Positions 20,801-31,400 of a stretch of 64,000 nucleotides of DNA are shown here, piece by piece. The translations under genes and the position numbers were made by a program. The notes below the pieces were generated by a model. The model was not told where the DNA came from, did not search any database, and saw only the letters and a list, made by a program, of their open reading frames with translations. Origin of the DNA: Mesostigma viride. Lineage: Eukaryota; Streptophyta; Mesostigmatophyceae; Mesostigmatales; Mesostigmataceae. Location of the stretch: the NCBI GenBank assembly GCA_009746045.1, contig RPFO01000645.1, forward strand, positions 568,185 to 632,184. Reading direction: 5' to 3'. Positions within the stretch are counted from its first letter, which is position 1. Every line of letters starts with the position of its first letter.

Positions 20801-23800
20801 GCACCTCCTCCCAAAAGTCCACGTAGATGGATGGATCCGCCTCGGCCGCTACATGGAAACTGGCCAGGTTGGCATCCTTGGACACGGTGGAGGCGCGCTC
20901 GGCAATGCCGTGGACGACCGCCAGCAGGCCCTCCAGCGACAGCAGGTGCACGGGGGACAGGGGGCAGTTGACGGGGAAGGAGTTCTGGGCAGGGGGGAGG
21001 GCGGGGGGGGGGGCGGCGGGGGGGGGGAGGAATGGGCATGGGCATGGAAGTGTGGGTGCTAACTAGTTAGGAGCAGGCAGTGATTTGTCTGGCAAAATAA
21101 GCTAGCGCGCGGCGCACGAGCTAGCAGGCACTTGGGGATGCCAGCATGTATGGGTGCAAATACAAAGGTTTTTATAGAACAGGTGGAACAGATAGAACCG
21201 ATGACACATCTGCGCTTGCTGTGTAGCACCCTAGTCAGAAAAAATCGCAAGCGCAGGCGAAGTATTCTGGCAATGGCAGGCTCTGCCTTTCTGGATTCAA
21301 GAAGGCACATGGCCACGAGCACCCAACTTGGACGACAAGTTGCCCATGGCATGCACAACTCACCTTGGACAGTAAATTGCACATGGCCTCGAACACGTTG
21401 CGGCAGTAGAGGTCGCAGTCAAAGTTGATGAACATGTCGGTCATGAAGCTGGGCTGGCGGCACAAGTCAACCAGCGCCTCCACGGCGGCCTCCTGCTGCT
21501 CGTAGCTCGCGTTGTGGCCCTTGCCCTCGGCCACGCGCAGCAGCGCGTACAGGAAGAAGGCCTCCAGCTGCAGCTTGAGGTGCTTGCGGTAGAAGCAGTA
21601 GAGGTGGAGCACCAGGCTGTACACGCCCGAGAGAATGGACAAGTTATTGGACAGCCCCCACTGGTGGGGCATGTGCGGCGCGACCCCAAGAGCGAGTGAG
21701 GACGGGGGAGCGGGGCCAGGGTGGATTGGTGGGAAGAGAAGCAACAGAGAGGAGTGGGGGCGGAGACATGTCAGCAGTTTGCACAAAAAGGTAGGTATGC
21801 AGGTGCAGCCTAGGTTCAGGGTGTAGTGCTTAGGGCAAGAACGGTTTGTGCGGCTCGCACAAACCAAGGCGTGTAGATGAGAGGTACCTGAACATTTCTG
21901 CCCTCCATCAAACATTCACTCATCCCCGCATCCTACGGTTGGCGGATGGTGTCTGGGTTATCCCACAACCTTCACACACGGGCATTCAACAGCAGCACAA
22001 TACTGGTAGCATCCCAGAGTGCACGCCCTGAAAATACCCCCCACTTCTCCCCCCCCAACACACACACATGGGCTGGCATCAGGGTCACTACTCGCGTGCC
22101 ACAGAGGAATCACTCAAGAGGCCGGCAGGATGCTCACAACCCCATGCCCTGCTGCATGACCGCACCAGGGAGCAAACGCGAGGTCCAGGTTGCGTACCTG
22201 CATGAGGTGCTTGAACAGCTCCCCTTGCACCAGCCCCAGCAGCTGCGGATGCCGCGAGAAGCCTGGCGTGCCCACCTCCAGAGCTGAGTTGATGAGGCCC
22301 AGGGAGAAGAGGCAGCTGTCCTCGCTGCCGCGCGCGGGGGGGCCGGGGCCCTGGGGTGCGCCGCCGGGGGCCCCGCCCGCCCCCTGCTGGTCGTCGCCCC
22401 CCAGCAGGGAGCAGAGGAAACGGAACACCTCAGCCAAGCAGGCAAGGCCATAGGGCGCGCCCAGCATGACCACCGCAGGGGCAGGGGTGGCGTTGGCTGG
22501 TGGGGTGGCCAGTAGGTTGGAGGTGGTGGCCAGGCCGGTGGCCTTGGTGCCGGTGGCCGCACTGCCGTGGTGTGTGTGGCTGCTGCTGCCACCACGAGGG
22601 GGCGTGTGCGAGGGTGTGACTTCCTTGGAGGCCGGGTTGGACTTGTGGGCGGGTTGGTGGCGCGGTTTGGACGCCGCTGGGGACACAAATGGGGGCAGGG
22701 TGGGGAGGCAGGCATGAGGGGGGGGGGGGGGGTGCGGGGGTGACTCATGGTCAGCTGATCGTCGCATGCAAGTGGTACCAGGGCAACCACCACACGCAAC
22801 AGCCAATACCAAACTGTTTGCGGAGCACAGTTATGGGGCATAGGCTTTAGGGATTGGGCTCAGGGTGGTGGGTTACGTACAATATAGATAACGTACAATC
22901 TAACTCACGTACAATATGTGCCTCGTGGCACTGCTAGCCCTATGCGGCATCGCAGGCAAGGCACGCTTTCTGCCTCTTCCCTTCTTTCTTACTCCATCCG
23001 CAACCACAGGGTGGAGCACACAGGGTGTGTTCCATCGCCTTGTGACAATCACAGTGACGGGCACTGCTCCACTCAACCACCACGGGCTTGCCCTGAATCA
23101 AAGGCTCTGGCTCCATGGTAGGCGCTAAGATTAACATTAACGACCCCACAATTAACGATCACCAGTAAATATGATACCAGTCTGCCCACACACCGGTCTC
23201 CCGTGCGCCAACTCACATGGTGGCTTGGCAGCAGCGGTCGCGTAGCTGATGGGCGGCTTGCCACTCGCCGGGTGGGCCAACGGTGCCACAATGTGCACCG
23301 GCGGCAGCACCTGACGATCCTCCGAGCCCGGTGCCGCCGTCCCCCCTTCGGCAGGCCCTTCACGCCCAGGCTCAGCGGGACTACCCGCGGGCCGAGCATC
23401 CAGACTTAGCGGCGGCATACCCCCGCGGTCGGTAGACTTCACCACACCATCCCCCGCACCCGCCCCATTACTAGCTTCCTCCCTCCCTTGCTGCGCAGGG
23501 CTGACCCTGGCCCCTGGCCCCACCCTGGCCGCTGCATCCCCTTCCACTGGTGCACCCGCATCCGAGACCCGTTCCTGCAACGCGGCCCCTGATGAGCCCT
23601 CCCCATCCCCCTGACTCCCACGACTATTGCCATCCGCCACTGCCTCTGCACCCCCGGATCCCCCCGCCCCCCCACCCCCCACGGGCCCTATCGGCTCCGC
23701 CGCGTTGAGCATAATGCTGGCGTGCTCATGGTGGCCCGGGTGGAGCTCCGCATCAATGGCTACCGCGGTGGCGGACGCGCGCAGCGACTCCTCCAGCAGC

Positions 23801-26800
23801 ACCTCATCCATCATGTCGACCCCCATGCCGCGGCCGTCGTCGCCGCCCATCAGGTACTTGGGGGACAGGGAGTCGCACGCGGCCGCGGCACGGGGCGCGT
23901 TGCGGTCGTCAGCAGCTACTGCGTGGACAGGCGCGGGGGATGCCGCCATGGCCAGCGCGTCAGAACGTGTGTGGGCGAGCCCATGGTGGGGCCGCAGGGG
24001 CTCCACGGGAAGATCCTTCACCCGGCGGTAGATGTGGCGCACCATCTCCTGCATCATGTGGCGCGACATGCGCTTGAGCATCTCTGTTGCCATGCAAGGG
24101 GGCAATACAGGGAGGGGTGGGACAGAGGCGAGGGGGGGGAAGAGGAGGGGCAGATTGAGGAAATGTCAATAAACAGTAATCAACTTAAACATTGGCTGCT
24201 AGCTATTGTTAACCCTGATGGGTGGGTAATGTGAATATTGAATAAGGACATGCGGACACTTCTGGCTTGAACAGCAGGCGAGACCTACATCGGAACCTTG
24301 GGCACGCTTTGTAACGGGGTGCTTCATATGCCTGGAAATGCACAGTCAGCGTCAAGGTGATAAAGCGCGTTACGAAACATAGCAAGTTGAGCAAGCGCGG
24401 CAGGGGGCCCCCACCTCCTTCCTTTCCGGTCCGGTGGCCGATGTTGTACGTGGTCTCCACAATGTGACACACGTCATCATCAGAAAGAAGCCGTCCCGTC
24501 GGGCACTTGAGCAGAGCCAGCAGCACCTGGAGACGGGAATGTAGGGGGGCCGGGGCAGGGAAAAACACCCGAACATGTGCGCAAAAGACAAATCCATGAA
24601 TTGATGCCAAAGAAAAAAATGGTGCCTACTCCAAACAAGGAAACTTGTTACCAGGTATCCAGGGGCATCGGCAAGGGTAAGGGGAAAAAGAACTCATTTT
24701 ATACTTGAAATCCTTGAAGTCGGCAAACGAAGACGATAGGCCGGGAAGGAATCATGGAATGGAGCTCCATGAAAGTATCCATGGATGGCAAGAGTCAAGG
24801 GGCGTCGCCTTCATGACATCGATGAACATGCACGCTACCCACCTGCAGGGTCTAACCCTGAACCCACCTGCAGGATCTTCATGAGCACCACCTCGTCTGA
24901 CGCCGTGTCGGTGGCCTCAAACAAACAGTGGGTTGTCGCGTCCGCGATCAAATGCATCACCTCCGCTGCACAGGGGGTGGTGGGGCCTGCAGGGAGGGGC
25001 ATGCCCAATAGATGCCAGGTCGTCACAAAAGGGCATGTCAGACACCTTCTGTGATGAGCTGCCGAGGACATCTGCCCCCTCGGTTCAAGTAGAATATCGT
25101 AAAGGATGTCGCGGGTACATTTGTCCAAGGCAGGCACTGGCTCCAAGTGGCTCGGTGTAGATCGTACTAGCAAACTGTGTGTAGATTGTACTAGCAAAGT
25201 GGCTGTAGATTGTACTAGCAAAGTGGGTGTAGATTGCACTAGCGAAATGGGTGTAGATTGTACCAGCAAAGTGGGTGTAAATTGTACTAGCGGTCCTCTT
25301 TGAACAGTGAACGACAACACAGGCTGCCTTGCCTAGGTACGCATACACATCCATAAACCGTTGCCTCCGTGTATTTGTCCCATCAACAGTGATAAGCCGC
25401 CCAATGCGGTTACAATCACCCATCTAGCTTCTCCAGCACAGCCTGGCAATACACCAGTAGATCATGCCTCTCGACCTTGCTTATCACTGCCATGCCCTTC
25501 AGGCAAAAGACATTTTACACTGTGCAGGACAGGGCTTGCATATCACCATTTCACAAGGCACCTGGTAACCACGAATTTTTCAAGTCTGGCAGCATGCTAC
25601 TACACACGTACACGTGTATAATAGTACACGTTTGCATTGGAGCGATTCCAACTGAAAATACCAGAGCCAAGGGAGGTAAATACGGACAAGGGAAACTACA
25701 GAGCCGCGTATGGGCTGTGAGAGCGATACTGTCAAGCAGGCGTGCATGCACCCACCAGTCAAGCACTGCAACAGGCATGCATGCAACCACCGCTCAAGCG
25801 CTGCAACAGGCGTGCATGGACCCAGCGGTAAAACGCTGCAACAGGCGTGCATGCACATGGCACCCACCGATGAGGCCGTAGGTGAGCACTTTGTACACGG
25901 CGGAGAGGGCCATGCCGGTGATGGGGCCGCTTGTTTCGGCAGAGCGGATCACCTCCAGGAAGGGGGCCAGGAAGAGGGCAGGGTCCACCTGGAAACATGG
26001 GAATGACGGTACACAGCACTTCAGGACAATAAGCAAAGGTGCATGCACGCCCCATGCATACACCAAGCGCCGTTTGTACCACAGTCCCTGCGTCCGGCAC
26101 CGATGCCTCAAGCAGTAACACCCCTTGCTTGCGCTGGTCCAACCAAAGGGGACAACTGAGCGTAATACAGTGGCCCGGCCATTATTCTATTTCATGGGGC
26201 AAGAACGTGCGCAAGTACCAGAAGCGCCCCCCCCCAGAAGTGCCTCATTACGTTTGGCACAATCTGCAGCCAGCAAAAATCGTCTAGAAGCGGCAACCCT
26301 CCCTCGCACCTCGTCAACTCCAAATGCACTAGCAACAATACAGGCAGTGCAGGCACTGAGCTCCTGCTATAATCATGTTTGCATGTGCAACGAGTCCCCT
26401 GACACAGCAAGCAGGGACAACCATGCTGATGATACACACACAGAAACGAAATGCCACAACCGTTTCCATGACATCATGCGTGCCACCCTCCATTCAAAAA
26501 AAAAAATACCATCCTCAAGTACACACCCCATCAAAACAGCAACTATCATCATCGCAAGTTCATGGACCCGAGCAGCTATACACTGCAGTTCTAGCCCTTG
26601 GAAGATCATGGCCTGACCAGCCAGACAAATGGCACCATGAAAACACCCCTCCTGGCCAGGCAGGTGATGGTAACGCACCACGACACAGCTGAACACATGA
26701 ATGTCTCCAGTCTTACGTCTGGCTGATGCATACTCTGCAATCACCGATACCACCCAGGGACTACTTCAACACATGTAGACAAACACGCAGCCCATGCCCC

Positions 26801-27769
26801 ATCCCTTAATGTACTGGCGGTTGCCGCATGGCAGTGCCCTTTTCCACCAGCAGGCCCTCACAGTCTAGCCCCTTTTGCCACTACGCAAGGCACCCTTGAT
26901 CAACTATGACAGGATCTGATCCTATTCTTTTCTGTTATCACAGCCAGCCCCGCCACCACAAAAAACAAGGACAGCACATTCCGCTATCTGGCATAGGGCG
27001 GGAGAAGAAGTAGGCTTGGTGTCGCAGCGCGCACGTCCTGGCTGCAGTAACCCAACAAGCCTCACTATTGTGAAAGATACTGCAGGGAACTAAGTGACAT
27101 GTGCTTAAGGCTACTGTCTGAATTTACATTTTCTCTACATACCATGCGCACACAAATAGCCTCGGTTCGACTACTCGCCAAAACGAACACCTGCCATAAT
27201 AGGAAACTGAAGTAAAAATGCCTCGCATTTTAAGAATGCACCACCACCGAGTAAATAACTCGTCAAAGATTACTACAGAAATCAGCGCTCCACACAAGCA
27301 GCTCTCCCATGCTAAAGCATGCAGATAAACAGCTACCAATCAAAAGAAATAGTGTGCGCTCTACACCTCTCTTAGATGGTCATGACATGCAGGCGGTCAA
27401 CCGACAGGCTTATATGCAAATTCAAATTATATACACCTTCACTTAGAACAATGTGACGAGACGCCCATAACCTGCACAAAAACGCTAAGTGATCAAGTTG
27501 AAAAAGAAAACAAGTCCGTATTCTAAGACGCTGACCTGACTCCAATCCTGCCAGAGAAAAATTCGCCGCCGCAGAGCTTTAAAAGCTTGAAGCAGGGGGT
27601 CGTCTGACAAGTCCTCGTCGAACAGGCGAGGAACAACAGCCCACTTCGCATTCTGCCTCATCATCGACATCACTCCCTGGATTTCCATGTTCAGCATGCA
27701 TGCTGCCTGCATGCTGCTAAAGCCGTTCACCCAACCCGTAACATCATCATCTCCGACGGCGGCGTCCAT
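8809..27769 (-). CDS. GNOM: GNOM/GBF1-type ARF guanine-nucleotide exchange factor
   Basis: Twenty exons: 27769-27536, 25988-25868, 24986-24868, 24526-24415, 24083-23217, 22676-22198, 21660-21364, 20984-20787, 20311-19832, 19400-19112, 18498-18386, 17367-17215, 16764-16665, 16118-15878, 15188-15030, 12820-12643, 12156-11781, 10595-10432, 9881-9660, 9120-8809. All have GT-AG borders and matching phases, giving about 1737 aa. The order follows plant GNOM: DCB domain (residues 1 to about 230), HUS domain (about 600-790) with HUS box INFDCDL, Sec7 domain (about 812-1000), then HDS1-3. Sec7 has FRLPGEAQKI, with the catalytic glutamate near residue 922, and YSVIMLNTDQHN, so exchange on ARF1-class GTPases at Golgi/endosomal membranes is expected. 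The YS and Met pattern is that of brefeldin-A-sensitive GEFs. Residues of exon 5 (about 230-484) are a Gly/Ala/Pro-rich insert absent from GNOM. The start ATG at 27769 fits the GNOM N-terminus (MRQNAKWAV). Introns hold many repeats. Family assignment is very secure; the least certain borders are the acceptors of exons 7 and 14. Confidence 0.93.
9180..9285. repeat. Acceptor-side echoes of the last ARF-GEF exon
   Basis: The exon-20 start (plus-strand CTCGGGGATGTTTTCCGCCTG, 9101-9121 region) is repeated twice in the intron: ATCGGGGATGTTCTCCAACTG near 9193-9213 and CTCACGGATATTCTCAGCATG near 9261-9281. Both copies keep the AG-equivalent position. Confidence 0.6.
11696..11714. repeat. Poly-C tract
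   Basis: About 18-19 consecutive C, i.e. a G run in the sense strand of the ARF-GEF intron just downstream of the exon-17 donor. A similar G run lies at about 12905-12923 on the plus strand. Confidence 0.9.
12398..12655. repeat. Array of exon-16 donor copies in the ARF-GEF intron
   Basis: The true exon-16 end and donor reads CCTACCTTTGCGTCCAAC (about 12639-12656, plus strand). Diverged copies lie near 12402-12418 (CCTACTTTTGCGTCC), 12461-12475, 12487-12504 (CCTACCTTTCCGCCCAAC), 12510-12530 (CCTACCTATGCGACCAG), 12541-12560 (CCTACTTGTGCGACCAG) and 12598-12615. Several keep the GT of the donor, and the last few share a TTTGTTTCT extension. Confidence 0.7.
13130..13215. repeat. Short tandem repeat with ACCTGGGTTGCCCTCAGCA
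   Basis: About 2.5 copies of a roughly 35-bp unit inside the intron between ARF-GEF exons 15 and 16. Confidence 0.75.
13340..13620. mobile_element. hAT-like terminus or MITE relic with TACG repeats
   Basis: Contains TACGCCGTATTATACAATAC, TACGTCGTAT, TACGCCGTATAATACGTA, and the block GGCGCCAGACCTAGTTTTGGCG. The same motif density and a similar block follow the left end of the hAT element at 43067, and TACG-rich sequence also ends that element near 44300-44395. Ends and target duplication were not identified. Confidence 0.45.
13930..14568 (+). mobile_element. Module B...module C element, internally deleted
   Basis: Left end: TTAATTAATTAGGAACATC, then the stem-loop ACTCCGTTGGGAGT and the B landmarks to about 14135. 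Right end (about 14400-14568): CCATTCCATCCCATTCCCAT, ACTGAGGACTTCTGCTCACG, then CAGTCACGTGTAAATTAATT, with a CACGTG stem. The same pair of ends, in the same relation, bounds the larger copy at 46614-48006, so B and C are the two ends of one element type. No coding sequence remains in this copy. It sits in the intron between ARF-GEF exons 15 and 16. Confidence 0.6.
14800..14832. repeat. Perfect hairpin GGCAATACGCC
   Basis: GGCAATACGCC, a 7-nt loop (GAGGTTT), then GGCGTATTGCC: an 11-bp perfect inverted repeat using the same TACGCC core as the hAT-like termini. It may be a relic of a short transposon end. Confidence 0.7.
15715..15890. repeat. Exon-14 donor echoes in the ARF-GEF intron
   Basis: The real junction reads CTCTTACTTGCTGTCCGAAA (plus strand, 15871-15890). 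A near-identical copy TTACTTGCTGTCCGAGAAG lies at 15721-15739. Weaker copies are near 15781 (GTACTTGCTAACGAAGAA) and 15829 (TTACATGCTGTCGCAA). Confidence 0.7.
17713..17930. repeat. 35-bp minisatellite (about 6 copies)
   Basis: Unit of 35 bp with core CCCCAACCAAGTGGAGAGCC followed by TGGCATCCGCCACAA. Intronic, between ARF-GEF exons 11 and 12. There are no unique spacers, so it is not CRISPR-like. Confidence 0.9.
18182..18408. repeat. 99-bp tandem duplication that includes the exon-11 donor
   Basis: Two intronic 99-bp copies begin ACCCACCACCAGGTTGTGAA at 18182 and 18281. The third copy, starting ACCTACCACCAGGTTGTCAA at 18380, is the real exon-11 end and donor. The decoys read GTGGGT where the real donor reads GTAGGT. 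This is the cleanest junction duplication in the window. Confidence 0.9.
24834..24880. repeat. Duplicated exon-3 donor
   Basis: ACCCACCTGCAGG occurs at 24836 and 24862, 26-28 bp apart. The second is the junction supported by homology (MKILQ then intron). Confidence 0.75.
25147..25292. repeat. 24-bp minisatellite (about 6 copies)
   Basis: Unit GTGTAGATTGTACTAGCAAA plus GTGG, 24 bp, within the intron between ARF-GEF exons 2 and 3. Confidence 0.9.
25739..25868. repeat. About 35-bp repeat abutting the exon-2 donor
   Basis: Four imperfect units with CTGCAACAGGCGTGCATG followed by ACCCA-C-G. They run directly into the exon-2 donor (ACCCACCGATGAGG), whose GTGGGTGCCATG sense sequence resembles the unit borders. 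Confidence 0.7.
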
Positions 27770-28442
27770 TTGCAAAAATGTCTAGGACAACGTTGGCCCT
27801 GGGCCTGAGCCCGAATCAGGCCAAAACTTTTGGCTAATCCATGGCAGGAAGCCAACAGAGAAAAGCTGGTGGTCTGCCCTCCCCATTCATTGTGAGGCCA
27901 CCTGCTGTCTAAAACGCCATGGCTGCACGGGAAGTCATCACCAGCTCGTATTTCAGGGCAGCCAGCTCATTGATGTTCGCACGTCGTCGCGTCTAGGCAC
28001 CAGTCGTGCAAGCAACTAGGCAGTTGGCATCCGGGGAGCGAATGCGAGACTGCCGCGTGACACCGACGTACGGGCAGGCGTAATTGGCGGTCAGCAATCA
28101 ACCCTGCTCACCTAATGCAGGCGTCTGCAACTCGCGCGGGCGCGGGCGCACGTCTCACGGCGCGGCCGTGGAAGTCTGCCGGCCCTGGAATTAATGCGGG
28201 TCTGGAATTTCTGCGTACTCCGCATTCCGCAGTGAGCACTGAGCAATAACTTTTGAACCAATGAACAGCGCAGTCGACAGTACAAACTTGCGATGTGACA
28301 ATTTAGTGCTGCAGCAGGATCTCCCTGCACTGCGACGTGGCACCGGAACATGAGCGTCCAGGTTGGAAATAAGAAACTGCCGATCTCGACTCTCGCCTAA
28401 TAAAATCATGAAGCACAGTACTGTACAAACGCTGCAAGCTTC
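27770..28442. promoter_or_regulatory. Divergent promoter interval, ARF-GEF / STICHEL-like
   Basis: Only about 670 bp separate the two divergent start codons, and no repeat or other gene lies between. The interval is GC-rich and must hold both promoters and 5' leaders. No clear TATA box was identified. Co-regulation is possible but is inference. Confidence 0.6.
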
Positions 28443-31400
28443 ATGAGGATATTTGTTGGTGGGCTATTCGAGCAGGGAAGCCGCCACCCGACAATGGCGG
28501 CGCTAATGGAGGCTTGCGGGAAGATGAATTCGAGTGTACCGACATATATAAGACAGAATTTGACGGAATGCAGCCGCGCCGACGGAGAGATGTCGAACAG
28601 GAAAAGGCCGGTTTTTTCAAAGAGTTATGTGCCCAAAACGACATGTTCTCTAGGCCATCCCAGCAGGCAGGGCAGCAAGCTTTTTCCTGCGAAGAAAGCT
28701 TTCCTGCCGCGCCCTCAAACCAAGTTGGTGCATATCGCCGTCAGCTGCGTCGCTAACCAGGTTGCTTGTTCGACGAATGGGAAGAAGGTTGCTCCCGAGA
28801 GCGGCAACTACGAAATTAGCGCACCTGCTTCTGAGGACAGGAACGGGGGAGCTTCGCTTTCGACAGCCGCGCACAGCGCCTTCCATCAGAAGTATAGGCC
28901 AATGAAGTTCAATGAGCTACGTGGACAGGTGGGCATTTACTCATAATTGATCTTCTTGTCATTTTGTTTTCCTACTTGATATCATCTGCCCTTCAGACTG
29001 CACATCCAGGACGTTCATCTCAGCTGATGTGCTGCAGGAATACGCAGAAGTACTCAGTAGTGGGAATATGCCAGCGTTATCTAGGAGTCGTGATCCCGTC
29101 AGGCAATCTGCCAGATAGAGTTTTGTAAGGGTAACACGCTTTTTCTCCTGTGCTCACTGGATGCAATATATCAGCTGACCGTTCTCCATTTAGCACTTTC
29201 CTCGTCGGGCGCAGCCCCTCGTGGCCGAAGCGCTGGCGGCAGCTGTCATGAACAACAAATTGGCCCCGGCATACATATTCTCAGGCCCCAGGGGCACGGG
29301 CAAAGTAAGTGTCGTTTGGTCTCCGATGCGTGTTGGTACCAACAGCTTGCCCATGCTAATCCCTCTCGGTGCATGTGCCTGTGCTTGGCTCGCAACATCA
29401 TGAGCGTCTCTCTCACCACGCGTTCATGGTCACGCAGCGCCCATGACTACTATGTTAGTTGTCACTGTGCTTAACCCACATCCCTGGCTGCCATCACTCC
29501 CATGTGTGTGCAGCTGCCTCTCGCACGTGTGCGGGTTCATGCACCCGTCGACCTGAGTTTGTTTTGATAGAGTAGGCAAAAGAGTGACATCTGCAGAGTC
29601 GAAACCAGCCAGGCCTAGCGGTCAGGTTCCATCATTTTGGCAGTGTTCATAATCCAAGGCATCACCATGACCGCGAGGCAAGCATGCACCCTGCGCCTGG
29701 TGCACTCTTCCGCTGCCTGTGCTTACCAATTATTTCTGGTCTTTTCTGGTCCTTGTGTTTTGTCTGCCCTATGTATTTTTCCTTGGGGCAAGCTATACTG
29801 TAATCTTCCTTTATATATGAATAATCAGGAAATCGGAGCCAACATATACCTTGCCTCCACACCTACCGCTTGCCTCCACACCTACCCCTTGCCTCCACAC
29901 CTACCCCTTGCCTCCACACCAACCCCTGGCCTCCGCACCTACCCCTGGCCTCAGCACCTACCCCTTGCCTCTGCTCCAACCCCTTGCCTCTGCCCTTACT
30001 CCTTGCCTCCGCCCTTACTCCTTGCCTCCGCCCTTACTCCTTGCCTCCGCCCTTACTCCTTGCCTCCGCCCTTGCTCCTTGCCTCCGCCCTTACTCCTTG
30101 CCTCCGCCCTTACTCCTTGCCTCCGCCCTTGCTCCTTCCCTCCGCCCTTACTCCTTGCCTCCGCCCTTACTCCTTGCCTCCGCCCTTACTCCTTGCCTTC
30201 GCCCTTACTCCTTGCCTCCGCCCTGACTCCTTGCCCCCGCCCCTGCTCATCGCCTCTGCCCCTACACCATCCACGTTGATGCCTCTTTCGGGGCACCTCC
30301 TGCCTCCTCCACGTTGCCAAGTTGCTTGTTTAGCCTGCCGTTTCGCCCCTGTATCCCTGTACTTAAATTACCTGCTGGCTTCACCCAGCCTGAGAATGTC
30401 CGCCCACCCTTGTACGGGGGTTGGAAGCGGCTCATCAGGCTCCCGCTTCTTCCCGTTTCTGGTACCCGGGATTCCACCGCGTTCGCCATACATGGCTCAC
30501 ATTTGGTGTTGATTTCTTGTTCCCGCAGCTCGGCTTTCTGCTTGGCAGAGCTTCGGTTGTACTGCTTTTCTTCCCGGGGCCCCACCCTTGATTAGTCTTT
30601 GTGGTCAGATAGGCGGTTCATACGTCTTGTCCATGCATGGTGCCGATATGCGTTCATGGTGACGCAGTCTACGTGTACATTAATACACGCCTTTATTCAA
30701 TATACCTGATACCTCTTTGTTCCGCATACCGCGCCTAATGAGTGTTGCCTATGAACATTGGTGTTCTCTTCTCCCATGCGTCTGCGACCTGCCCCTCCAC
30801 AGACGTCGTCGGCGCGCATCCTGGCAGCGGCAGTCAACTGCGTGGACCGGGAAAGCATGAACGGGGAGCCCTGCGGAAGGGTGGGTGTGGGAGGGGTTGC
30901 CTGTAGCCTGGTGTGTGTTGGTGTTGTTGCCTTTGGCCAGGCGGGTGGAAGGGGGTTGCTTGGGATGTAGGCGGGGCCCGTGTAGCGTGGATTGATCCCA
31001 CCCTGCACCATTGTGAGGGTTTATGGTCTGTGTCTCCCCACCGTGGCCGGTTGTCTTCTAGGATGCAGAGTAGACATGCAGTAGAGAAGGTGCTACTGGG
31101 CTGGGAAATGCCGTGCTGGCACGACAGGTGTGGTGGTGACAGGCGCGGTGGACAGGCGCGGTGCCTGCAGGCAGGTAGCCGCGGTGGCAGCTGTCACACC
31201 CCACCAATGTCCCACAGAACTAGAGCGGATGTGGCCAACAAACAGAGGCGAGTTTGTTACCAACCGTCTGGCGGCCACGGCCACGGCAAAGGAGAGCTTG
31301 CAGGCAGCGTTGCTCACATGGGCTGTCATCGCATGGTGGGTTATGGAGGGTTTCTCATTACTGATGGTTTGGATTTCCAGCATTTCCTATTCCAGTAATG

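Noticed and set aside
29637-30512. 291-codon proline/leucine-rich frame
   Set aside because: Driven by a 19-bp repeat inside an intron of the STICHEL-like gene.
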